From the NCBI GenBank assembly GCA_031763025.1, contig JASSKH010000006.1:3328958-3392957 (forward strand): DNA of 64,000 nucleotides, given 5' to 3'. A program made the position numbers and the translations under genes. The stretch comes from Macrocystis pyrifera (lineage: Eukaryota; Sar; Phaeophyceae; Laminariales; Laminariaceae). Numbering within the stretch: position 1 is the stretch's first letter; every line of letters starts with the position of its first letter. A model generated the notes under the pieces. The model ran no database searches. It worked only from the letters and a program-made list of their open reading frames with translations, and had not been told where the DNA came from. Positions 54,651-64,000 of the stretch are shown piece by piece.

Positions 54651-57351
54651 TCGTCGAATTTTGGGCCAAAATCTGAAGACTTGGGCCATCGGATTCTCAA
54701 GTCGAAAAAATACGGTCAGATTTTGCATATTCGGACTGCATAAGCAGACTCCTTCATTTTAGGGGCCGAAAAATACAAACCTGAACCCGGGCAGCATCCA
54801 GGGGAGCCGCTGACCTATATCTTTGACTAGCAATTACATATAAAATACGCGCGTTTGGTTTATTACAATACTTGTAAAATTCGGTAAAAATGGAATATAG
54901 GCGAGACGCATTACGCAGCTTGCAAAGTTGAGAATCAACAGTTTAAACAGTCGAGCTCACAGCTCGCGTATTTCAAAATTTATAAAATCTGTAGCTCGAA
55001 ATCGAACCGCATAGGAAACAGCCTAAGATACCATGGTAGACTGCAGAGGCGAACAGGTTTGGTTCGGGAGGTATGACGTTTTGCGTCAGGCGTGTTTCAT
55101 AGGCCACTAGTATACCGAAAATAGCATAGCTGCTGCGAAAAGGACGATTTTACCATTTTTACGAAACTTGTTAAAAAAAAAAAAAAAAAAAAAACATGCA
55201 GGTATATTATGCATCCGGCGAGGCCCCTCAGTAGCTGCTGTACTCGCCGGCTGTGTGTGATGCTTCGATCGCGCGTACTACGGGTTTTATATAGACTACA
55301 GTATCGTGCTTTCTTCGTGGTAGGCGTGTGTATGACGAAAAGTCACTATCAGCAGTGTTTGTAAGAGCTGTAGGCGAACCGAAAAGCACCACGAGTGCTC
55401 GTACGTACAGAGTGATGTTGCCTCTGGGTACCTTACCTTTGGCAACAGATCATGACAGGGATTCGAGAGAGTTGACGCGTCGCGCCCTTCTGTTGAGGTG
55501 CAAGCCGTCGGTCATGGAGGGAAGGAATGTACCGAGTGATGGAGTGTCGCTCCATCACCGTCATAACGGAGGAGTTGTCGGTCCTGGTAGTTTTAGAGAT
55601 CGGCATGTACTAATATGTAGGGCAAGCCGCGCAAGACAAGCGCGGCATTATACATACGTATCAACTCGATGAGTGCGATACATCTGGTAATTTGGTTTGT
55701 TTCTATGGCAGTAAACGGGCATCTGAAAACAACATCGCGGGTTTCAATTGCTCGCGATATGCGGTATCATCAGCCTGGGGCCGAACGGAGGCTGTTCGGC
55801 GCGCAACCTCGACGATGATGATATTAAAATATAGTGTACTCGGTATATAGTATACTACAACCTCGACGATGATGATAGTGTACTTGGTACCATGGTTTAT
55901 GACTGCGTGGGGAGATCCCCAATAATATTGTACCAGGCCATTTAACCACGATATCGTTCCCTCAATCTGGTTGAAGGCGGAGACCTGTGGCGTGGTTTGA
56001 GATATCGGATGCTTCCGCTTACTGGGTGACCCTTGAAGTTGCGTCGAGTACCTAGTCCATGGGGCAGGCACTCCCAAGGGCATTTGGTTTTCTTTCCCGA
56101 GCACTTCCACGGGCCACTCCTTGACCGGACGATGCACACCCATTAGTGTTGAACATCGTGTCGGAAATTGCGATGGATCGTAAATCGCATCGGTTATCTA
56201 ATCGTAAATGCAGGGTCCCGATGTCCGATTTTTTAACACTGCTCTTTCGTTGAGAGTGTCCAAGATGAACAATTCGACGTGAGGTGCTTCTCGGCAGTAC
56301 CCTGACCTGCACTTCTGTAGTTGCTTCCACGCGCATTGTTTATCGCATCGGCACGGGAGGGTTCAGCGATCAGATCCGATCTGATAAATTTCGGGTGGCA
56401 TATCGGATAGATTTCGGTTTCTTAGGCCCCTGTCGGATCGGAATCGACTCTTTCTCAAAGCTCCGACTCTTAACACCTATGTTGTGGCTAGCGTGAAAGA
56501 AGGCGGAACGAAACAATGAATTAAGCGAGCGCGTGCAATCAGTAGCTTATCGGTGGTACTAAGGTGCTCTGGGTGTTGTGTTCTGGTACGCGGATACCGG
56601 TGGTTTTTTTAATCGTACAGCAGTGTATGTGTTGCTGTGTACCGCAGCCTTGCTGCGGCTTTGCTGTACTTCTTATCCCCTTCAGCAACTGTGTGGGTAG
56701 TCATGCCGCCCAAGGCCACACGACAAGCGTTTTATGTATGGCACGGAGACAAGTATTTTGCGAGCTATTGTTTTGTGTATGGCCCCCTCTGTCTCTGACA
56801 ACAATGGGGGAAAGGTCGCTATTGTTGTACCCTCTTTGGTGGCATGCATCGCTACCCGCGCCGGTAGGCGGGGTCTCCAACCAAACCCGGCCCAGCATAG
56901 CAACCGGGTGCGGTGAAAGTCGTTTGAGTCGGCGAAGTCGCCTTGGAAAATATTACCATCCTTGCATTTGCTCTGTGAAACTCTCGAATACCTACGTAGA
57001 GCTTTCTCTCTGCGAGATGTTTCGGTCCTTGTTTGACACGGATTCAGTCACGGCTTTGGTACGGCAAACCGAAAGACTACTACAAGGTATCTAACCTGGT
57101 ACAGGTTATACGGCTTGTTACGAAACGCACAAAAAAAAACGAAAAAAAGGTTCCAAAGGTTTTGTTTGTGAGGCGTTGACATCAGGGCACCCTTCGCAAG
57201 CTTCCCGGGTAGAACGTACCGTCGGGTATGCTTTCCCTGCATTACCCATGGTAGTCGCGAGTTTACAAGTTACATGGCGCCTCCTTTTTGTTTTCAGGGA
57301 CTTCCCATCCATGCATGCGTCCGACCGCCTTTTGGGTTGCTTGATGAACCC
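54651..57351. other. No recognisable gene
   Basis: Only short frames. A duplicated block acctcgacgatgatgata lies at 55806 and 55858. A poly-A run lies at 55172-55194. The longest frame (56564-57094) is Cys-rich in its first part and matches no family I know. Confidence 0.4.
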
Positions 57352-57430
57352 GTTTAGGACTGCAGTCCCGCTTGGGGGACAAACTACTTATAATTTGAAT
57401 GGATTGTCCCCAACCGGGACTGTGGTTCCA
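57352..57430. mobile_element. Short foldback MITE, GGGGACAAACTT family
   Basis: aggactgcagtcccgcttgg and ggggacaaacta are mirrored by ttgtccccaaccgggactg. Confidence 0.7.
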
Positions 57431-58655
57431 AAAGAGTTCAAGCAGTTGATTTCTCATGCGGCCTAGTTTCACATTTTCCGTCCACCATCCGTCAACGCGC
57501 ACAAGTTGACGACAGTTACGTGCGACCTGCTGCGCGAGCTCTTCGTAGCGACACCTATACTGCTGTAGAACATTTTGGATTATATACTCGGGTAGTCGGG
57601 TAGCCTAGAGTGCAGCTTCACATACCTGCTTTACCCTGTTTACCCGGGTAGATACCCGGGTATGTAGAACGGGGTAAACGTTTCCAGCGGGTATATATTA
57701 TAGCTAGAATACATTATACCATACCCGTCTCCGTCTATATCGCGGTTTGATATTTTGGATGCAATACCCGCTTAGTCGGGCTGCCTGCTTCAGTACTGAG
57801 TCCAGTACCATACCCCACGAAACTAGCTATGATACCCTACCCTACAAACGCCGTTCAAAAGTTTCCATTCTCCGATGGGTTCTTAGATGAAAACTGCCGC
57901 GGTGGTAGGTAAGGTTGAGCATTCCTTGTACGAGGCGCTACCATGCACCGCGCGGATACGGGTGCAACGCTAATACGCGGATACACCGTTCACGGGTTGA
58001 ATTTCCGTCATATTGTAGGGTCGTGTATGGTGCCGTTGGTGATGCAGCGGTACTTCACCGTGCAAGGCGTTATACTGCCCAAGACATCTCTTGCCGCCAT
58101 GACACCAGACAGTGTACGGTTAACACCTCCGTATTGTCGCTGTGTGTATTGCAGAGCCGCAATCCGACGCGAGTCCGCCAGGGAAGAGCGTGCTGAACCC
58201 TTCCCCCCGAGAAAAAAAAAGCAAGGCTTTTGCACTGCAGTGAACAGGGAAAAGAAGAGCATACTACTACTGCTGTATGACCAAGGATGTGATTTACGAC
58301 TGGCAGGGGGCGGAGACGAAAAGGGTGAAGATATTAAATGGGATGGAAAAAAAAACAGAAAAAAAAAAACGGAAAGAAGAGGCTCGTTGGTACGAACGAA
58401 CACATGTATTGTGTTATTTGTTCCAATACGGTAGCTGTATGCTGACGTTTTGTCACGCGAAAAAAAACAAAATGGCACGATGAAGCTTTCAAGTGTATCA
58501 TCTAAGAAATGTTCCATCAGCCGCCAGAGTGTGCCTGGGATAAAGTTTTGAACGGTGACTTCACGCCCCACAGCTGGAGGTTTGCTTGTCTTGGTCGAAG
58601 TATGTATCATGACAAGCCGGAAATATGAAGTACCGCTTCTTCTTTTTCCCCCTCG
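57431..58655. other. No recognisable gene
   Basis: GGGTA/CCCGGGTA-rich palindromes occur at 57590-57670. Frames at 57943-58434 and 58008-58610 overlap on opposite strands and carry no recognisable domain. Confidence 0.4.
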
Positions 58656-58742
58656 TCGCTGCCTGCCTGCCCTTGCCTGCCTGCCTGCCTGCCTGCCTGC
58701 CTACCTACCTGCCTGCCTTCCTGTCTGCCTTCCTGCCTGCCC
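58656..58742. repeat. CCTG tetranucleotide microsatellite
   Basis: (CCTG)n with a few CCTA and CCTT variants, about 20 units. Confidence 0.9.
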
Positions 58743-59296
58743 CTTGTTTTTCACGAGCAGATATCGGTGTCGGGTACAGACGTGCTGCAGTGCACAGTTA
58801 ACTTATCCCTGGTGCGTAGCGTATAAATTACGAGTATCAACAGGCGTGAAACCTCGCCCACAGGACGGACGAGAGCTACCACCTTCACAGCCCGAACACG
58901 GGCTGAGTAAATTGTACTCTTAATACGTGTAGAGTTTTCTCTTGGCGAATGGTGGTCGGACGATAAGCCTCGATCTCAGCAACGGCTAGTACATGTGTCG
59001 AAGGCCGCCTTTTTGCTCGCCGCCTCGTCTGTGGGGGGGGTAGGTAAGACAGTACAAATACGGTAGGTTAACTTTTATATCAAACTAAGGACCGCATTGT
59101 ATTATGCACTTCGAAGTAGTTGGTCGGAAGCACGTGGTTGATGTTCCTTATTTGTTCCTATTGGCTTGCCGCCGCCGCATGAGAAAACCGTACGGCAGCG
59201 ACGCGTCGGACAGCTTTTCGTCGTAGACCTAGACAAAAAAAAGTTGCCACCGCTTTCTTCAGTAGGAAGAATGTACCAAGCCTTTACCTGCAGTAG

Positions 59297-59803
59297 TCAC
59301 TTGTGCTTTGGAACGGTAGAGCATACGCATAGGATATAGGATAGTGAGTGGGATAGGTCGGGTTTTTCGTTTTTTTTCTTCTTCATTTTTTTTTTTGCTT
59401 TTCGCATGTATGTGCCGAACCCGCGACTGCGGTGAGCGGTAAACCCAGCGCGGCCCGTGAGGGGGGCGTAAGCGAGGGGCGCCATGCTTTGCAGAGGAGC
59501 GCGAACAGAACCAACCATTGGTTGGCCGTTTTCGGCCGCAGTTGGGCGGAAGCATGCAGCCCGCCTGTATTCTAGCAAAGAGTCTATTGCCGGTAGTGCT
59601 ACACCTGTAGAGTAAGTTTTGGTGCCATCCTGTTTGCTCATGGTTTCCTGGAATTCTGGTCGGAGGATCTCTTGCGGAAGCGACGTTAACGGGAACCTGA
59701 GAGTTTCGTAGGAATAGCCGCGGGAAAAAACGCCTCCCCGCCAACGGGAAGACAGGCGTTTAGGAGATTGATTGCCTGGTATGATGTTCGTTTTATAGGG
59801 CAT
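59297..59803 (-). CDS. Unrecognised 168-codon ORF
   Basis: From ATG 59803. Composition is plausible for protein in the middle (ETLRFPLTSLPQEILRPEF, GTKTYSTGVALPAIDSLLEY), ending in a Lys-rich tail produced by an A/T run. No family was recognised. A comparable frame overlaps it in another phase (59259-59744), which lowers confidence. Confidence 0.2.
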   Translation of the reverse strand: MPYKTNIIPGNQSPKRLSSRWRGGVFSRGYSYETLRFPLTSLPQEILRPEFQETMSKQDGTKTYSTGVALPAIDSLLEYRRAACFRPTAAENGQPMVGSVRAPLQSMAPLAYAPLTGRAGFTAHRSRGFGTYMRKAKKKMKKKKNEKPDLSHSLSYILCVCSTVPKHK

Positions 59804-60454
59804 GCGCTTGCTTACACAGCGAGAGATGATACGCTCGTGTGTACGCCGTAGATATAAAACGTGCTAGCACGTTCGCCGCAACAGATGCGCTCTGCAAAAT
59901 ACAAATCAGTGTCGCAGCACGTAGCGGAAGGGTCGGGGGGGGGGTGGAGGGGGGTGAAGGCATCGTGCTTGCGACGCTGTAGTTTTATGAGAGTCTCATA
60001 TGATGCATTATACGTTACATTATTCGTGCCAATTTCTTGTCATTTAGGTGCTTTCTATCGCTCGAGTTGGCTGCCTCGTCGACGTGAGAGCGCTCAGGAG
60101 GCGCGCCTGTTGTGCCGCGGTCGTAAATCGCCTGCGCGTTTCACGCCATGAAACCACAAAACCAGCAAGAAGAAAAAGTCCTTTGTCACGAAAAAACATC
60201 ATGAGGTCCATTATCCCCCGGCCCGCCGCACATGCGCCGGACAAAATCGGGCCTATCCCCGTTTTTTTTTCAGTCGGCTATTCTCAACTCGTGGCGTATT
60301 TCCGGTGTTCAGCTCTCTTCGGTGAAAAGTGAGTCGCAAATTCGTGTTCCTGAAGCTGAAAACAGATGTGGGTAATATGATGGGATCGGTTTTTTTTTTT
60401 TTTTTTTTATGTTGACTCCCATGTTTTCCCTCCACCCGGCCCTGGTTACAACAC

Positions 60455-60718
60455 TTTTAGAGCCGCAGTCCCCTTTCGGCGACAAACTGCTTGGAATTTG
60501 ATTGGATTATCTCCAAAACGGGACTGCAGTCTTAGGGCCCATCTTAACGGGGAACACTAAATTTCGTTTAATCAGGTGCAAATTAAATTAGAAAAAAAAA
60601 AATCAAATCAAATTGAAAGAACCGAAAGTCCTCGATAAGATGGGCCCTTGGAATAAATCAGAAAAATAAAATCAAGTCAAATTGAAAGAGCCGAAAGTCT
60701 CCGTTAAGATGGGCCCTC
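60455..60718. repeat. GGGGACAAACTT-type foldback plus GGGCCCATCTTAACGG inverted repeats
   Basis: 60455-60535 is a diverged foldback copy. gggcccatcttaacgg (60535) is then inverted at 60635 (aagatgggccc) and 60702 (ccgttaagatgggccc), with aatcaaatcaaattgaaaga sequence between. Confidence 0.65.
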
Positions 60719-61014
60719 AAGTAAAAGGGTTGACCTAGAAGTATTTTTTGTTTGAATATCAATTGGGTGCATTCGGTGCTGCGTAGACACGGCGCGAAAA
60801 TCCCGGCCGGCGCCGCGTGTCGGGTCCCTCGTGTGCTCCGCGCGTGGAGGTATGAAACATGAAAAAAAAAAATCGAGCTTGTAGTAAGTATACTGACTCG
60901 ATCAGAAAAGATGCGCGCACGAGATCTCTTTCTGTACATCGGTGTAGGGGTCGCCCTGCAGGTACACGAGACCCTTTGCTTTCCTTCGACACTTTCCCAC
61001 AGATCTATCTATAG

Positions 61015-61155
61015 GGGGCGACACACCGCAGACATTTTTGCGGGTTTTACGTCGAGAGAAATTATTGCTCTACGCTACATATCCTGGATGCAGCCGGGGT
61101 TTACTGCTGGTCTGGTATGGAATAGTGCCCCACAAAAAAAAAACGGACAGCAGGA
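61015..61155 (+). repeat. Direct repeat shared with 63298-63425
   Basis: ttttacgtcgagagaaat and the following segment to agcgccccaca-like sequence are shared in the same orientation with about 20 percent differences. A second shared block, cttctgaggcaatattttct, is at 62231 and 63482, in different order. Confidence 0.55.
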
Positions 61156-61827
61156 ACTTTCTGTGGGAGAACATAATACCCTAAACATTATTCGTGCGTA
61201 CCGTGTATAGCTGGCGTTTGCTTTTCAGTTTTCACCAGTCGTTCTGTTCGTCTCTTTTAGCCTCGGTGCTGTCTCGAGCCCGCCGATCACGCAATCAGCT
61301 GTAGTGGGCATTGAATGGATCCCTGGGGTCTCATATTGTTACCAACCGAGTGATAAATAGTCACTCCTGACGTATACACAACTCTGCGTAGGAAAACACA
61401 TCAATAAAGTAAGAAAAGCGCGTTGATCAAAGAGCAGCACTCACTTTCTGATGGCGATGCAGATTTCGTCCACAGGGAAAAAAAAAACACGCATCTTCGA
61501 GAGGAAACACAGAAGGTCACCCCCCCCCCCCCCCCCACCCCTCCCCTCCCCCCCCTGCTATTGTAATTGTAACTTGATTTCAGACGTATACAGGTAGTTG
61601 TGTCCAGTGTTTGGTTGTGTGTTCGGTCCCATCGGTCCAGCACGATAACACCGTCAAGTAGGTCACGAAACTCCATCGGCTCGAGGGCGAAACCAGGCAG
61701 ATACGTTTCGAAGCGGAGGCAGAAACGTTTCGGAGTGTATATAGGCAGACGCGTTTCGTGAAGTGTGAAATACCCGTTTTGGATCCCTCGGGCGAGCAGT
61801 GGCTCCGAGATGCCTACCGTCTAACAC

Positions 61828-62070
61828 TATCACACCGGGTGATAAGATAACACCCCCCCCCCCCACCCCTGGGACGAATTTCATACCCGGTTTCCTCGAA
61901 ACCACGGGGAGCACACATAACGAAAAATAGTGGCTTTGGGAATATTTCGTCCAGGAGGTTGCGTAGATAGACGCATCGCTCGACCTACTCAGTACGCCCT
62001 CCTTGTTGCCGGGGTACCCACCTTTCAAATCGTCCGAGGGGGTGTGTTATCTTATCACCCTAGTGTGATA
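61828..62070. mobile_element. Foldback MITE with about 30 bp inverted ends
   Basis: tatcacaccgggtgataaga at 61828 is mirrored by tcttatcaccctagtgtgata ending at 62070, with poly-C beside the left end. The interior is non-coding. Confidence 0.75.
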
Positions 62071-62839
62071 CGGTACCTCACACCTCATGATTGGGCTTGA
62101 AAATATTTGCTGGCGTAGCGTAACACACCCCCCCCCCGCAAAAAAAAAAAAACGTCGCACAACTGTGGAAACGAAAGCCCAATCAATGCGGCGCGATACT
62201 CGTCCCACGGTAGGGGTTGCACCTTTTTTGCCTTCTGAGGCAATATTTTCTGACCGTTTGAGCTCCTGAAGTCAACAGCTACGACTTAGGATGATACTTC
62301 TCGCGGTGGTTTGTGTTTAGGACTCGCGCATACAAAATGTTGGTCGGGTTGCGCGAGCAAATTTCTTCGAAGCAGTGTTTTGGGTGGCATGTTGAGCCAC
62401 TCACGACTTATGGGGGCGGTGCCTGAGACAAATCACAAGGCACCACCCTTAGAGAGGCGCTGCTGGCAAGGCGAATATTCCCCGGTGCTCACCCGGTATC
62501 CTCGTAATGCGTTACTAAAAAAACGTACCAATATGCCCTATCCCTGTTTTTGAAAACGCCTACGTTTGTTTTCAAGGCACGGTTTCGGCTCGTTGCTTCG
62601 AGACGAAGTCTTGGCCCGGAAGCGGAAGAAAACGTGTGCGTGTGTGTTGAGATCGCCCCCTGTCCCGTGAGCTTGTCTCTTTTGTTTCCTCCCCTCTCAG
62701 CTGGTTCAAGCCGTTGATGTGGTGACGCGATCGATACAGCCGGTGCACACGGCGCATGGTGTTGCCGGGCGCCAAGCCTCAACATGACGTGTGCCAATTG
62801 CGACAAGACTCATGAGGAGAAACATGGTAGGGAGTCCCG

Positions 62840-63125
62840 TGTGTTATGCGAGTAGAAGGGTCGCTCGCATTGCCTTTGGAAAAAAATTTACATTTTTTTC
62901 CTGCTTGTACAGACTTGCACGCTTTCACAATAAATCACAGAACGATGCTCGTGCACGAGTAGAAGAGTTGCATTGTCTCTAAAAAAAACTTTGCATTTTT
63001 TCCCCCGCGTGTGTACGAAACGAGTGGAAGAGTTGCATTTGTCTGTAAAAACAAAATTACAGTTTTTTTTTTTCCTGCGTGTATGAAACGAGTAGAAGAG
63101 TTGCACTGTCTATAAAAAAAGAAAC
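62840..63125. repeat. About 60 bp tandem repeat, 3-4 diverged units
   Basis: cgagtagaagagttgca followed by an A-run and a T-run recurs at 62957, 63019 and 63088, with a diverged first unit near 62850. Confidence 0.75.
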
Positions 63126-63425
63126 TTTATCTGGTACAATTGTTTTTTAGGTATTCTTCCACGCCAGAGTTTTCGGAGCTGTGATAACGGACTACCGGTA
63201 AAGGTTTTGGCGATGAGTTAATGCGAGAACAACACCCAAAAATGCACGATTCTCTCGCCCTCTTTCGAAAATTACGGCACAAAAGCCCCACGAGTGCCGA
63301 CACACCGTGAAGGCATTTTTTTTTGTTCTTTTACGTCGAGAGAAATGGTTGCCCTACTCTATGCATCCTGAACGCAGGGGTCTGCTTCTGGCAGCGCCCC
63401 ACACGAACCGGAAAGCAGCCGCGCG

Positions 63426-64000
63426 TTCTGTTGGGGCGCCTCATCCTCTCGATAGCGGTTGCACTTGCACCTTTATTTCTGCCTTCTGAGGCAACATTTT
63501 CTGACCGGTTGAGCTCATCAAGTGAGACACTACCCAGTGTCACTGCGATATTTCACCAGAATAATGTTTTGAGGAATACCAGTAGCGCATATAAATCTAC
63601 TGTAGGTTAGCTAGACAGCGCCAACAAACCTGTTCGAAGTCATGCTTTCGGTGACGCACTGAGCTCCTCCATCATGTGAGGAGTAGCTCAGATAAATAGC
63701 AAGCCGCCGCCGCTCCGGTAATAAATAAGCCGCCACTCCCTACCGTCGGTGGCATTGCTAACAAAACCAGCCCAATCATTTTACGAAGCTGACGTTCACT
63801 CTCAGTTTTCGTCGACCCCCAGCCCCCTCGTCAAATGTGTCAGCTTCCGCGCCTGCGGTGCGCCCGTCGATCAAGTAGAATGTATGGAATTGGTCCTTGG
63901 GAGCAACTATAGTCTTTCAAACGCAGTGATATGTCCCTCGAGTGTGCACGCATATATACCAGGTATATACGAAGTATAAGCTGTAGGGCAATGTACCAGA
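63426..64000. other. No recognisable gene
   Basis: Short frames only. The left part belongs to the repeat block shared with 62200-62300. The sequence continues past the window edge. Confidence 0.4.

Noticed and set aside
56143..56480. Possible additional hAT element (tagtgttgaac to cttaacaccta)
   Set aside because: The ends match only weakly and no 8 bp duplication is visible.

Overview
This window looks like gene-poor, repeat-rich nuclear DNA from a eukaryotic microbe or alga. A stramenopile, probably a brown alga, is my best guess. The reasons are a BTB/POZ-TLDc gene family, a multi-exon helicase-like gene with consensus GT-AG introns, copia, hAT and tyrosine-recombinase elements, tRNA-like SINEs, many foldback MITEs, and frequent homopolymer and CTG/CTC microsatellites. 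There are no operons or bacterial-type genes. The taxonomic guess is inference; the eukaryotic assignment is well supported.

Layout. 1-1.1 kb: 3' part of a TLDc-BTB gene running in from the left. 1.1-16.6 kb: almost no credible genes. It holds foldback MITEs, a 3 x 246 bp tandem repeat (6.17-6.91 kb), a CTG microsatellite and a degenerate CCATGGG array (14.3-15.1 kb). 16.7-18.36 kb: two nested hAT-type non-autonomous elements, each with terminal inverted repeats and a near-perfect 8 bp target duplication. 18.5-20.7 kb: a copia integrase scrap, then a wrecked second copy of the TLDc-BTB gene. 21.8-22.2 kb: a dispersed repeat whose inverted partner is at 43.6-44.0 kb.

23.4-32.1 kb is the centrepiece. 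It is an 8.7 kb tyrosine-recombinase (YR) retrotransposon on the minus strand with split direct repeats in the order A1-ORFs-B1-A2-B2, inserted into a MITE that it splits in two. It carries two gag-like ORFs, RT-RNase H, a YR, a 5' ORF of unknown function and an array of about twelve 140 bp GC-rich units. Frame breaks at homopolymers and a missing N-terminal RT region suggest it is decayed, or partly mis-sequenced, despite near-identical repeats.

32.7-34.5 kb: minus-strand remnant of a PIF1/Helitron-type helicase fused to a ubiquitin-specific-protease-like domain. 34.5-51 kb: microsatellites, many MITEs, three SINE-like copies and a nest of inverted-repeat elements (49.25-50.95 kb). 51.95-53.73 kb: the only intact-looking host gene, a 591-residue BTB-TLDc-BTB protein. 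54-64 kb: no convincing gene, only short tandem and inverted repeats.

The three TLDc-BTB copies form a local dispersed family (one partial, one dead, one intact). Most of the rest is layered transposition, and several insertions can be ordered by nesting.
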